Notes: generated by a model not told the origin, from the sequence alone. A stretch of 64,000 nt of DNA from Chromera velia (GCA_018398765.1 JAHBMJ010004705.1:212414-276413); one strand, 5' to 3'. Counted from the stretch's first letter, positions 1-12,275 are shown. A program made the numbers and translations.

Positions 1-3000
1 CAAGCTTCTGAAGGTGATCAGAAACACGTGGAGCGCTGTGCAGGTCACAGGCGCCATGCATGGGGGCCGCTCCTTGAGCTTTGGGCTGGAGTCGACGAAC
101 TCCTGGGCGACAGGGACAAAGGATGAGGGCAGGGTGCTGATGGAATTTGGAGCTGTGGCCGCGAGCGGTCTCGCGAAGGATAAGGGGAGAGGACGGAAGA
201 ATGTAAGTCAGCACACTCCGTACTGTCTCAAGCTTGAAGATTGATCGGGGGAAACGGCACACTTAAAAATATTCTCATCAAATCACAGCAAATTCAGCAC
301 CATCACTGTAGCAGGCCTTTGAGGGAACATAAAGAAACGGCACAGCACTTCCCGTGCGAAAAGGGAGGGAGAAGAAAATACAACAAAGTCAAACTTTTCT
401 CCCTCCCACTGTAGTGATTGTCTGTCTCTGCTTCCGTGCTCTATTTCTTTCCCTTTTCCCCCCTCAACTGGACGACCAAATAACTTGTTCGATCGATCGA
501 GCCTGCCTGCAGGTCCTGATGCACCGTGTGGTGGCTCCCGACTTGGAGACTGTGGAGAGAGAGGACGAGCAGATGAGGAAGGAGGGCAAGAACCCGAAGC
601 TGGAGAACGAGGACAGAATTCGAAGGTTGTTCCGGTCCATTGCCCGATCCTTCCTCACAGAGGAACGTGCAATCACGGTGGCATCCGCAAGGTCTCATGA
701 GGATGCGCAGAAAGAAGTTGCAGAACCTTCTGAAGACTGGGTGGAGGAGAACCTAGAGAGAATTGAGAAAAACGGAATGCTGAACTTCCTCCATGAGTCC
801 GACCCAATCGATTACTTGGGGGCAGACTACTCCCCTGTGAGGTCTGTGCCTGATTTGACCCTTCAGGCGATCGATGTTGATGGAGATGGAAGAAAGTTTG
901 AGGAGAGACTTGTGACGATCAATGGACACAAGGCCTGGGGGGGGAGTCGGAGAGTGGTGATCCGATCGGATATCCAGGCTGACGGGGTGCGGTGGGACGA
1001 TGGGGGGTGGAACGGTGCAGCATCTTTTGAAGTTCTGATGCCTCTGGAGGAGGCTGTTCGTCAATCGCCTCTTTCTGCTGTCTTCCTCCGCCTGTTCCTT
1101 CAAGTGTGGGACGACACGTGTGGACAGAGCGACGCGCTGGGACGAATGGCAGGTGAGTGGGTCTAAGTAGATTTCTCTCTCTTCTTTGTGCACTCCTTCC
1201 TTCCTTTCTTCCTGTTTTCGTGAGGAGAATTGCGAAGAAAAAGAAATGTGTGTGCCTTATCTGCAAGTCTCTCTCTGTATTGTTGCGTGCGTCGGTTGAC
1301 CCTTCCTTCATGTCCCCGACCTTTCTACTTCCTTCCACGGGCACTCTGCGTTTGATTGCCTAAGCACGAGTGTAGAAGGCAGTTCTTGGGCTACGATGAT
1401 CGGGAGAGGACTATCTGGCTCTCTTTCGGTTAAGTCGGTCGGGTGGAAATCAGATACATCGGCAAACAGACATGCGAAGCTATCTGGTCTTCCAACTCTG
1501 TGATTTCAGTGTGCTCTTATTCCTGAAGAGTCTTATGCACAATCGTGGCTCCACAAAGGGCTGCTCTTCGATAGTCAATCGGTTTCTCTCTCTCTCTCTC
1601 TCTCTCTCTGACGTTCTCTCATTTTTCTCTCTGTCTGTAGGACATTCACTGCGTCTCTCTGTGTGTCCGTCTTTCCCCCTTCAGGACATTCACTGCGTCT
1701 CTCTGTGTGTCCGTCTTTCCCCCTTCAGGAGATTCACTGTGTCTCTCTGTGTGTCCGTCTTTCCCCCTTCAGGACATTCACGAACGTGGAAGCTTGACCT
1801 TGAGGAGGGTAAGCTGGTCCTGTTCTTCCAGGGCCCTTCCGAGAGGCTGCCTGTGTACGTGAAGAGATCCATCGAGCAGTTCGGAAAGACACTGGCGGTC
1901 TTCGTGGGGCTGGCAGAGAAGGATTGTATCCAGGCTGTGAAGAAGAACGGACTGCCTGGATTGAACAAAATTGATCCAGTGAGTTAGTTAGTTGATTTAT
2001 TTCGGTACCTTTCAGAAAAATCAAGCGACATACTCACGTAGAATTGAAACGTGTGAATCCCCCAGAGGACAAAAGACGCTGTTTCCTCTCCCTCGTCTCT
2101 CTGTATATGTGTGTACTGGGTGGGGGTGGGGGGGGGTGGGTCCCTGAGAATTAAGTGAGAATGATCAAAAGTCTGTGTCCACCTGCTTGACGCATTTGCT
2201 TGCGGAGACATCTTTCGTGTATTGCTTGTGCTGTGTCTGAGCCTTTGTAGGCAGTCTGAGTTTTCTTCTGTCTTCTTTCCTCTCTGGCCGCTTCTTGCTG
2301 TGACCTCCTGTCTGTAGCGCTTTCTGTTCTCCTTTTTTGTTTTTTTGCGCCCTCTTTCTTTTTTTGTGTGCGTACCTGTGCCTGATCTGTCCCTTGACAC
2401 AGTGACGTCAGTAGAATAACAGTCGTGAATTACCCCCCAAAGTCGATATCAGTGAATGAAAAAGGGAATCCATTTTATTTCTGTGCGAATGCAGGAAGTG
2501 TCTCCCCAAGAGGCAATGAAGGTGGTCAAAAACGCGTTCCGTCAGAGGGCGGCGGCTCTCGAGAAGGACGTCCGGTCCGACGACGCTCTGATCGCGATGA
2601 GCTCTCTTCTCCACAGGATGAGAGTGATGCAACGGACAACACAATACAGACTGAACTCTTTCACTGCAGATGCAGGACGGTCGGTATAAGCCTCTCTCTC
2701 TCTCTCTCTCTCTCTCCCTCTGTGTGTGTATGTGTGTGTGGACAATCCCATGCCTTGAACCATGTTTCTTCAGCGTCGCTCTGTTTTCTGTAGTCCGGTA
2801 TCAGTCTTTTGCTTCAACGCCCGTTTACGTCTCCTCACGTCAGTCATTGAGGCGATGGATGAATTCGTCTTCCTTCCTTGCAGTGCCTGGATCGACGGTC
2901 TCCTCTCATACAGAATTAATTCATTCTTTTNNNNTTCTGTATGAAAGTAAATGCATAAATTTGACTTCTTTCCTTGCAGTGCCTGGATCGACGCTCTCCT

Positions 3001-6000
3001 CTCTCCCGACGGCATGGGGGAGATGGATGAGCTCGAGATTCTCTCCGAAGAGTTGGAGAGACTGAATGCGGATTTGCCTTCTGAGGTTCCAGAGGAGGGC
3101 AGCAAAGGGGAGGAGACTGTCCACAGGCTGACTCCAGAGAAACTGATGGTCAATCCGACCTTCAGAAAGGCAGCACGGAGAGTGGCGTCAACGGTCTTCC
3201 GTGCCCTCGGCCCTTCTGCTGCCTTCGTGCGTGCAAGGGGCAACATGAGTCTGGTGACTGCCAGCAAGACGGCCACCAGCACGCTGAAGTGGCTTCCCAC
3301 CAAGGGGCCTCTGTTCGATGAGTGCGAGGCCATTGACGCACTTCCAAAGATTGGGACTTCGCATCTCCGATCAGAGAGGAGGGCTGCGAAATCTGAAAAG
3401 TAGGTCGGAACGGCTCAGAGAGAAGTACTCGCTGTGTATCTATCGTCTTTGTCTTTGGAGTGGCCGGCCGAACGTATCGTTTGTTTTTTCTTTTTGTTCC
3501 GAAGGTGTTGCTGACTCGTGCCTTCCTTTCTGATCAAAATTGCAAACAAAACGAATGAACGAGATGGAGGGAGGTCTGACTCCATCGATCGATCAGAACA
3601 TGTCTGTCTGTGAGATCGGGTGGTTTGGCTGTACGAAATTGAGACTTCTTTCTTAATTGTCTCCTTGTATGTTCTCTCTTTGGTTTCAGAATCGAACTTC
3701 CCAGATGGCCCGACTCCATCAAGTTGGCCTGGCCTGTGTGGGGAGAAAGGACAATGAAAGTCACCCGGGTAGTGGAAGAGGAAGACGACGCAGAGGCAGA
3801 AGAGGGAGAGGGAGAGGGGGTGAATGAAGAGAAGCAGGAGTACGAGGAAGAGGAGGAGGAAGATGGGGAAGAGAGAGGGGAAGAGGAAGATGATGAGGGA
3901 TCGGTGGAGGTTGGTGGCCCTTCGGATCTCCTAGGTACGGCAGCTTGGCGGTCTTCCTGTTGTATCCATCTGTCCTTGAGGGATGCTCCAGAAGTGTTGG
4001 CACAGAGAGACGAAAACCAGAGGTATCCCGAAGATTGGAACACTATCACTAAGGCTCGAGCGGTCCTCCTGGCACACTTCATCAACGTGTAGGTCTTCTT
4101 TCTTTCCTCTCCTGTACAAAGCCTCCACTAATACGCGTTTCTCTCCTCACTTCTCCAACTCCATTTCAGCCGTCTCTTCTCTCCTGGTCTTGTTTGATCC
4201 TTCCCTTCTTTGCTGTCTCCTCTGGTCTTCTTCTCTGTTTTCCGTCTCCCCTGCTCTGCTTCGTTGGTCGGTTCTTCTTTGTTGATCTTCTCCTCGTCGC
4301 TTTTATTGTCTCTTTTCTTATCTTCTGCTTTGCCGTTGTCTCATGTCATTCTGGCTCCCTTTTGTTTTTAGCCTTTGCTTTGCACTTTTTGTTTTGGAAA
4401 AACCTTTCCTGAATGCCTGCTTTTTGTCCTGCGATCTCCGGGACCACGTTTTTGCTTTCGAATGCTCGTTGAATACAAGATCACCCCGAGAATATGGACT
4501 TTCTTGATTGCTTCTAAAATTGGACTCGCAGAGCTTTCATACACCGATGAATGCTTTTGTGCTTCTATCCAGCAGAAGCGAGACGGGGCATCGCCACTTT
4601 TATGCTTTTGCATGAAATTAAGCATTCCCCTCCTCTCCGTTTTATCTCTCACTGATCCAAAACGTCACTTATTGTCACTCAGACATTATTGTGATGGATT
4701 TCTTCAACCTTGTGCCCAAACTGCGTTCCTTAACCATGTGCAGTTTCGCAAACACTTACCTGGCCGACCGCACGTCCGACCACAGCTTCAAGGTTGATTC
4801 CCGTGTGCATCGTGAGGGCGTGACGATCAGCCTGGAGGTGATGGGAGACGACGAGAATCTCATCGAGGCGCAATCGTTGGAACCTCTTCTGGAACAGATG
4901 CTGGTCGATTTCAGGTCTGTCTGTACTTACAGATAGATATATGAAGGGGTGCGAGGAGGGAATCAGAAGAGGGAGAGAAGCAGAAAAGAAGGCAGAGAAT
5001 TAAGAGTAGGGAAGGGCATGATAGACAAACGAAGAACTGCGACACCCTCATGATGTTGCAGACTGTGCCTGTGAGCACATGAATTGATGGAGGTCAATTT
5101 TCACTATTCACTTCGGTTTGGTCTAAGACGATAGTTTGGCGATACGAGCCACGCATTGAGGCAAAAAATGACCCTTTGCCTACCCTCTTTTCCCTCCCGT
5201 CCTTTCCTTGTTTCTCTCTTACCTTGGTCCGTGTCTCTCGAGAGGTCTTCCATTTCGTTGGCCAAATCGTTCCCTTTCCCCTCACCATGCAACCACACAC
5301 CCTGCAGGTTCTCTCTGGTGAAAACCCCCGATGCCGAGTGGGAGGCCATCGCTGGGGCGGTAGCGCTGAATTACCTTCAGGAGGAGGAGACGAGTAGTTT
5401 CGATGACATCACTGCGGCCAGGAAGGTGGCAGGCGCAATCGTGGACGCGAACTTCTGCGACATGGATGCGCTGGTCGATTTCTTCGATGAGTTCATCAGC
5501 CCCCTTTCCCCCCCGTCCACCTGCGTGGAAGAGGAGGAGACGGGAAGGAGGGTGTCTCTCAGAAAGAGGGTGACGTGCTTTCTGGGAATCCTCACGGACT
5601 TTGGAAAAGAAATCGCGGAAGAAGAAACAGAAATGGAGAAGGAGGCAGAGAGAGGGGACGAAGAGGAGGAGTCGAACACAGCGCCGGGGGATTTGAGTGT
5701 TGTGTCTGAAGAGGAGGGGGAAGGGAAGAGTCAGGAAGAGAATTCCTCAGAGGCAGTTGAGGGAGAGGAGGAGGAGGAAGTGGAGGAGGAGGCTAAGACC
5801 TCGTCTGAAACAGAAGAAGAGGAAGTTGTACAAGAGGAAGAGGGACAGGAAGAGGAAGTTGAGGAGGAGGCTAAGACCTCGTCTGAAACAGAAGAAGAGG
5901 AAGTGGTACAAGAGGGACAGGAAGAGGAAGGGGAGGAGTACGACGTCGACGATCACGTGCCTTGGGGAGTAGATCTCTCGGAGAGTCGGGTGGTGGAGCT

Positions 6001-6292
6001 CCAGTCTGCAGATGAGATCGAGGCCTTCCGTCTCTCTGGAGGAGAGCCTCCTCGACTGGTGAGGAATGCAAACTATGAGCTTGAAATAAACCCACCAGAA
6101 GAGGAAGAGGAGGCAGAGGGGGTTGAGCAAGAGGAATTTGACTTTGATGAATTAGAATCAATTTTCGAGGAAGAGGAAGAGGGGGGAATGGAGGAAGAGA
6201 GTGCGTCAGGGGAGGAAGAGGCGGCAGAGGAGGTATCACAAGAAGGGGAGGGGAGGCTTGAGCAAGAGTTGAATGAGACTGAAGATTCATAG
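1..6292 (+). CDS. M16 (insulinase-like) metallopeptidase, 3' part, eight exons
   Basis: The left edge cuts this gene. Exons by splice signals and phase: 2-202, 513-1152, 1773-1978, 2495-2679, 2980-3399, 3690-4088, 4744-4914, 5308-6292 (stop TAG). They sum to 3207 nt, 1068 codons plus stop, with every junction phase matching. The protein follows the non-catalytic domains of insulysin/pitrilysin peptidases: a linker with two Glu-rich helices, the segment SAVFLRLFLQVWDD followed by AGHSRTWKLDLEEGKLVLFF, the ARGN turn like the family's H/xGN, then the C-terminal helical domain (FSLVKTPDAEWEAIAG, DALVDFFDEFIS). The zinc-binding HxxEH domain would lie left of the window and cannot be checked. From about residue 845 on the protein is an acidic Glu-rich tail of about 220 residues, not usual in the family. 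M16 enzymes degrade peptides in cytosol or organelles. Family confidence is good; substrate and location unknown. Confidence 0.68.
1641..1772 (+). repeat. Three 44-bp tandem copies of an intron 3' splice site
   Basis: Units 1641-1684, 1685-1728 and 1729-1772 each begin GAYATTCACTG and end in a pyrimidine tract plus TTCAG. The true exon starts at 1773 with the same GACATTCAC. The unit therefore contains exon start, pyrimidine tract and acceptor AG. Because 44 is not a multiple of three, upstream acceptors would shift the frame; only AG at 1772 keeps the phase with the exon ending at 1152. Confidence 0.85.
2872..3006 (+). repeat. Duplicated acceptor and exon start around a 4-N gap
   Basis: The block TTCCTTGCAGTGCCTGGATC plus the next bases occurs at about 2874-2906 and again at about 2969-3004, separated by NNNN at 2931-2934. 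The second copy leads into the open exon (2980-3399); the first runs into the gap. Either a second tandem acceptor duplication in the same gene or an assembly overlap. Confidence 0.7.
5774..5930 (+). repeat. Imperfect in-frame repeat in the acidic tail
   Basis: Two near-identical blocks, each encoding EEEAKTSSETEEEEVVQ, lie in tandem inside the last exon of the M16 gene. The repeat keeps the reading frame and lengthens the Glu-rich tail. Confidence 0.8.
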
Positions 6293-6659
6293 ACAGAGAG
6301 GCAAAGGAGAGGGACAAAGAGAGACTACGATCGGCAATCAGCTGAAGGCGCTCTCTCGAGCGATTGAATGCTGCGCAATTCTGATAGGCCATTGCACAGA
6401 GACAGAGGTCTCGGCAATGCATTCATGCACTTTTTTTGGATCATGCCCGCTACAATGCGTCTTCTTGCATGCACTTCATTCATTCGCTATACATGTTATG
6501 CGTTCAAGTGGCTTGGAATTCCCGGCTGTTTGATTGTGATGTCAGCGTACGCGGGTGTACATGCATGTCGATCCTGAAGTGTCTGAGGAGAGATATTTCT
6601 CTTCCACAGTGAAAGAGAGGGGGGGGGGGAGACGGAGAGCTCTTCCGGCGCCTCTTGCA

Positions 6660-7620
6660 CAATGTGTATTTAAACTTTAGTGAAGATGAAGCAGTTCGGA
6701 TCCACACTTGTCAGCATAGTATATCATCATCATCATACGCCATCGCCATCGGCCTATAAATAGGCGTCTAGCGTTCGGCGGTACCGCACGAGGCAGATTT
6801 GTTCTTTCACTTACGACAGCAGTTCACTCCATTTATACGTTAGCATGGCTAGCAGCATGGTACATACTAGTCCTTAGTATATACTTTTAAATATAAATGG
6901 GCATCTATATAGATCGATTGGTATAAACTGTTGAAACTTTTTATGCTAAGTTCAAGTTCATCCCTATTCATCCCCAATTTTATATAGTAGACTTAAATTT
7001 TATAGAAATGCTGAAAAACCCCGGGTCTATAAAAATCTTATAGACCAGAGTTTCGGTGAGTTTGTAATATTTCTTACATTGAGTCTATACTAGAGTATGT
7101 GATTGAGAATAGACTATTATTCCTAGTATTATTTATGATGAATAATAGTATTGCTTCACTTGTATGTTACAATAGACCAGACCTGGTCTGACCGGGCTAG
7201 CTTAGCTCAGCTGAGCTTGTTGGAAGTCTACATAAGATTTTATTAGTTCCGTACTACTAGATTCCATACTATACGAATTCCTGCGGTCTTCTGTTAGATA
7301 TCAGCTTCAACGGCGGCTTGCGTTAATACAAATCTCATCATCATCATCATCATACGCCATCGCCATCGGCCCATAGTATAGGCGTTTAGCGTTCAGCTAT
7401 AAATCTAGATATGAATATATAAGCTAACGTAAGCATTATGCATGCATGTTAAGATATCTTTTCATTTTTTTGTGTTTTAATCTAGAACGACTAAAATTTT
7501 TCTAATCATTCTTTAATATGATGATTCTTACAAAGGCTGCTTTCTGCCCTCATTTAATGACCGATATTTAGATCGACTGTTTAGCTAGCTGTTTAGTCAT
7601 AATCATGAAACTATGAATGA
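6660..7620. other. AT-rich island with a direct repeat pair
   Basis: Base composition changes sharply to AT-rich. A block of about 60 bp starting with CATCATCATCAT and continuing ACGCCATCGCCATCGGCC is at 6724-6781 and again at 7334-7397, same orientation, about 610 bp apart. It could be the remnant of a non-autonomous mobile element; no terminal inverted repeat or target duplication was found. Confidence 0.55.
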
Positions 7621-8099
7621 AACAGTGAAACCTTGAAACTGTAAGTCGCTTTGCGTTGAAGTTTGCGAAAATATATGCCATTGGCCAAGGAAGAAGTTGT
7701 TCACAACACCGAGGCAAGGACGTGAAAAGGCAAGGCAATACGCCTGCCGCAGCGCCGCTTGCACGATTTGTTACGGCCTGTAATATCAGATGCACTGCAT
7801 GAAGAATTTCAAAGCGCGTTGACCCGCACGCGAGCTCAACTTTTTTTTGATAAACTGGATCCCGCCCATTACCGTAAAGATGTCTCGACATGCGATGATC
7901 TTGTCTTTGTGCTCAAGTGTTCTTGCTTCGTTTCAAACACGTTCATGCACTCAATAATCGATCTGAAGCACAGTTCCTCATCACGCGATATTACGCGTTC
8001 ATTGACAATCAGTTGCATCATACTGTATGTCGGTTCACATAATTCCATTCTGTCAGGATCAGATCGGAAAAGTGCACATGGCTTGTAGAGAAAAAAAAA

Positions 8100-8300
8100 C
8101 GTTTGCATGCATAAAACTGTAGTTGTACAGAAGACGGCAATTCCGCCCTTACTGTCTGAAAAAAAGACGTTGACCACGATGTCAAAAGTCACAATGAAAG
8201 AAAGCAAGTGGATGCAACAAAAGAAGAAAAATGATTGCACCTCCATCGAGGTGTTCACTCATTCATTCATTCATTTTAAAAGGGACAGGGGGAGAAAGAA
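8100..8300 (-). repeat. Inverted copy of a dispersed repeat also at 14.2 and 15.7 kb
   Basis: Read on the minus strand, this stretch carries an (AATG)n run, then CTTCTTTTGT, then GTCTTTTTTTC and a GGAATTGCCGT block in the same order as 14.16-14.37 kb and 15.64-15.78 kb on the plus strand. Identity is moderate by eye. Confidence 0.5.
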
Positions 8301-9404
8301 TTCCCCATCTACGAAACATCAAAAGAGAGAAGCTGCTGCTCTGGAAGAGTGGCTTTGCCCCTTCAACTTTCCTCCCTTCTCCCTCTTTCCTTTACTGTAT
8401 CATTTGTCACCTTACTGTGTTCATCTGTTCTGTCATGACCTCTTGCGTTTGGGTTTTTTATTTTCTTTTCCCCCCCTTTACACCTCACGCGCACACACTG
8501 GGAAAGACAGGACAGATTGAAAAACATTAAAAAAAAAACAGACAGCCTCCGGAGAGAAGGCCTCCCTTGAAGTGAAGAGGCCCCCTTCTTGTGTTTGGTG
8601 GAAAAGATGAGTTTGGAGACGTTGCATCGCTCGGAGAAGGGGCGGGAGGCCGCATCATGCACCAGGTCCTCCCGAAGCGCCAGGAGTATCAGCAGGGCAG
8701 CCCTGCACATAAAATCATGAATGCTAATGAATGCATGGTCGTGTATAAATGCATGTATGGAAGTTTCAACAGTGTGGGAACGGAGACGGAGACCAGAGAG
8801 CGCAGACAGTGCACCACAAAAATGGAGACAGCTTCTCGATGTTCGCTAAAAGAGATCACAGACCGAGCCAGAACATTGAAGTTGCATTTACTTTGCACGG
8901 GTACACTCTGTACGATCGGACTAGCCATAGAGCGACTGGTAGACGGGCGATTCAATGAACTGTTTAAACAAAATGTCAGGACACATCACTGAAATCGCTG
9001 GAAAGACGTACCGGCTCCGGCTCCGGCTCTCGGGGCCTCTGCTCCCTCTGCCTGCACACCAGAGGAAACGGTTCAATCATGAAAGATGCTAGACGCTTCA
9101 TCTGCACGGGGGACTCTCAATCAGCCAACTTACGGGACAATGAGTTCCTCCTGCTCACGGTCGCGAGCGGCAGTCTGACCGACTGAGCAGCAGCTATTGC
9201 AGATGCCCATATCTTCGTCAGTCTGGTACGGACGTGGTCAGTCTCGATCGTGCTATGACCCCCTGCCAGAATCACTCAGAGCCTTCTATTTCTCTGGAAG
9301 CAAGGTCTGGAGATGTCTGGAGTCTGATTGTGAAGGTGTCTCTTACCTAGATGAGGCATGCTGAGGCTATGTGAGTCAATAATGTGACCACAGGCACACA
9401 AATC

Positions 9405-9505
9405 GCGCTCTCGGGCGCGACTGCGATTTTTCCGGCGTGAATGCGCCGAGCTGACTTCTGTGGTGACGTGTTGACAGCGACGCGGCCCAGAAAAGCGCGA
9501 TTTTC
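9405..9505. promoter_or_regulatory. GCGC-rich patch upstream of the RING gene
   Basis: Several GCGC words (TCGCGCTC, GGGCGCGACT, ATGCGCC, AAGCGCGATT) cluster about 300-400 bp before the RING start. Similar patches lie upstream of other gene starts in this window. Promoter role is inferred from position. Confidence 0.35.
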
Positions 9506-9812
9506 ACGATTAAGTCCTGCAAAGTCCTGCCATCAGTGCCCCCCCAGCTGAACTTTCCGGGGCCATGAGCTTGAACTGAACTCGTACAAATGAAGTGCCA
9601 CCAAATTCGCTGACTGATTCTCAGGACTAAGTTCACACATTTGTCCTCCTTGCATTCAAAAGCTGACTGTTCGTCACGACCGTTTACCTCTAACCTCAAG
9701 TGGACATGAGAAACCGTCTTGTCTAAGTCTGAAGCAAGGTACCACACGCTGGGGAAGTTCTGACGAAGTTGGTTAGCTTCCTGTCTCCTTGCTGTCTGCC
9801 AAATTCTCTCCA

Positions 9813-11204
9813 ATGGCTGGCCCTCCTTTGTGCGTGCATTCTTGTCCTACCCCGCACAGCCCGTCAGCAATGCATTCATTGTACTTCCTTCAGCCCTTCA
9901 GAGCTCCACAGCACCCCCATTCCGGGATCTGTTTCTATCCGGGGGACGTTCTCTTTCAGAGACGGGTGACTCGTTATGTTATCAGACTGACTCGTATCGA
10001 ACGCACCTGGTTTGTGCCCTCCAGAGGCCCCCCTCCTTCTGATCAGCCAGCTTCGCCCGCTCAGCGTCCACTGCCACCCCCTTCTGCAGAACCAAGTCCA
10101 ACCACCACCGCCAATGAGGCTGTCCCGCGAACACCCCCTCCAGACAGACTTTCTTCTACAGCCTCGCTGCCACAGGCGGCGCCGTCCCAGGGTGTCTCTT
10201 CTGAGAGGGCGCCTCCCACTCCCCCTACTGAGCCTGAGAATACAGACCAAGTGAACACTCCCAGCCCCTTCCCTCACCAGACCGACTATAGCCGTACAAT
10301 CGCGAGAGAGACCGACCACCACTCCCCTCCACACACCCATCGCAGCATTACAGACGAAACAGGGAATCCCGTCTCCTCACAGACTGTACCCCCGTTCCCG
10401 GTCACTCCCAACCAGACAGAGGAAGGAGAGACCCCCGATGACTGCGTGATCTGTCTGGAACCCATGGAGACCCCCTCTTCCTCTTCCTCTTGCTGGTCCT
10501 GCAGCAAAACAAAAGAGACTTGCCGTCTCTCTTGTGGGCACCGGTTTCACGAGGACTGTTTGATCCAGTCGCTCATCAGGGTGAGCAGCCTCTTTAATCC
10601 TCAAGCCCACACAAGATGCAAGTGCCCAATTTGCAGGCAGCCAATCAGGGAGGCGTGGATTGTTGCAGCCAGCGGGGCCTGGTTTCAAAAGGAGACCCCC
10701 CCCACAGACATTTACCCTGATCTTCGCACGATCATCTCCGACGCCCAGATGGTCGGATTGATGGACGAACACGAGCCCGCACTGCCCCGACAGGACCCGT
10801 CTCTCTTCTTCCCGAGAGAAGCGCTAGAAGAGGAGACACGAGTGGAGGGAAGACAGGTGGTGACTCGGTGGTTAAGAATTATCGGTTTCAACGAACTCGG
10901 TATGCCGAAATACATGAGACGAGATGCATGGGACGGCCCGCCCATCGGTGAGCCCTGGTCTGTCACCAAATGGCGGAACTTTCGATTGGACATGTGCAGA
11001 TGGTACATCAGGTTCTACGGCGGAGTGATCTTTTGGCGGTATTTGATCAGAAAGGATTGGAAAGCGGCAGTGGGGACAGAGGGAAGGGAGGGAATGACTT
11101 TGTGGCAAAGGCTCAAATACTGGTTCTCAAGGATGCCTCAGTCTTCTGTTCTGCTTGCTCATATGTTTCCGTGCTGGTTTGGCAGGTTTCAGATTGATAG
11201 ATGA
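9813..11204 (+). CDS. RING-H2 zinc finger protein, probable E3 ubiquitin ligase
   Basis: One open exon of 463 codons from ATG 9813 to TGA 11204. A proline-, serine- and threonine-rich N-terminal half (residues about 60-200) is probably disordered. The RING-H2 domain is complete: CVIC at residues 211-214, CGHRFHEDC at 241-249 (Cys-x-His-x2-His-x2-Cys) and CPIC at 271-274, so all eight zinc ligands are visible. After it comes a Trp-rich region (WSVTKWRNF, WYIRFYGG, WQRLKYWF) of no recognised domain. RING-H2 proteins recruit an E2 and transfer ubiquitin; the target is unknown. No clear signal peptide or certain membrane segment. An upstream frame is open without ATG, so a 5' exon cannot be excluded. 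Confidence 0.75.
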   Translation: MAGPPLCVHSCPTPHSPSAMHSLYFLQPFRAPQHPHSGICFYPGDVLFQRRVTRYVIRLTRIERTWFVPSRGPPPSDQPASPAQRPLPPPSAEPSPTTTANEAVPRTPPPDRLSSTASLPQAAPSQGVSSERAPPTPPTEPENTDQVNTPSPFPHQTDYSRTIARETDHHSPPHTHRSITDETGNPVSSQTVPPFPVTPNQTEEGETPDDCVICLEPMETPSSSSSCWSCSKTKETCRLSCGHRFHEDCLIQSLIRVSSLFNPQAHTRCKCPICRQPIREAWIVAASGAWFQKETPPTDIYPDLRTIISDAQMVGLMDEHEPALPRQDPSLFFPREALEEETRVEGRQVVTRWLRIIGFNELGMPKYMRRDAWDGPPIGEPWSVTKWRNFRLDMCRWYIRFYGGVIFWRYLIRKDWKAAVGTEGREGMTLWQRLKYWFSRMPQSSVLLAHMFPCWFGRFQIDR

Positions 11205-12275
11205 GTCGGGGGAGGCAAGAGACGCCTCCGTGCATGTGGGGTGATGACGTGGGGCTGCCGGCACATAGAGGGACGTGAGGGACGGCATTTACGTATCAAT
11301 ATTATTTAATGACGAACGGGAAAGGGGGATGTGGGAATTTTCGTTGAAGAGAAAGAGTCTTCCAAGTGAAGGCCCATGCATCGACACTGTCCGAAGAAGG
11401 AGACGAAGGTATCATTCACTCATGTCTGGGGGAGGGACAGGAGCCTTTGAGGGACTGTTGAATAGGGAGAGAGAAAGTCTGCAGATTGTTTGTTTGAATG
11501 GAATGGAAGAGGCAGAGGCAGAGATCCGCTGGGGCGTCATACGAATAGAGTTTCCTGCTTATCTGGCGACGCTATTTGCATATGCGAAGGTCAGTCCACA
11601 ACAGACCGCACCAAAAGAAAGGAAGAAGAAGAGAGTCCACATAGGAAGACGAAGTGTTGTGCGCAATCACCCAACAAAAGAAGAGGAAGACTACACACAC
11701 CTTCATTCGCTGGCGGCCTTAGGCAACTCACTGGCTGTTGATCGTCTTCTCACCTCTCCTTTGACCTCTGCTGTACCATTTCTGTTTCTGGGAACATTTA
11801 AATCAATGCGATCATGTCAACAGAAAGAAGCTTTCATCCGATCGGAACCCGACTCTTCTCAGCGCACTTGAACGACATTCCTTTTTCTTTTCTTGCTCTC
11901 CTTCCCATGTGCAGGTGGATGCCTACCACCGAGGCTGCTTGGTGTGACGGGAGCATCCTGAGATCGTACACAGTTATGCAGAAGTGCAATGGGGTGACTT
12001 TTCTGTCCATGCAGGTCGGTCCGTTGAGTCAGCTTAGCCCGCGAATTTGCAGAAGGAAGCCTGTCCTCAATTTCGTTCTTGCTGTCGTGGTCCTTCCATT
12101 CATGAATGTTTGTCTTGTCATCTCCCAGGATCCCTCTGTCTGTCTCTTCCTGGTATAATTGTTGCGTCATTCATTTCCCCCTGGAGCCACCTTCGTTCGG
12201 GGCACTGCTTTGTTCTGCCTGGTTCTCCGCGGTTCTCCGCGTCCCCCGACCGCAAATGTGTCCGGACATCCACAG

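Larger units (their letters stand above)
6293..9812. other. Intergenic spacer without a supported gene
   Basis: Between the M16 stop and the RING start I see no exon with coding character. It holds an AT-rich island (about 6660-7620), a direct repeat pair, an inverted copy of a dispersed repeat (about 8100-8300) and a GCGC-rich patch (about 9405-9505). Open frames here are short and of unremarkable composition. Confidence 0.6.

Noticed and set aside
5747-6422. Leucine/proline-rich minus-strand frames
   Set aside because: Antisense shadow of the GAG/GAA-rich acidic tail of the M16 gene.
8591-8992. 133-codon plus-strand frame
   Set aside because: No recognisable motif, mixed composition and no neighbouring splice signals in phase.
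11275-11871. 198-codon frame after the RING gene
   Set aside because: No domain, no splice partner and no homology that I can see; possibly 3' UTR.
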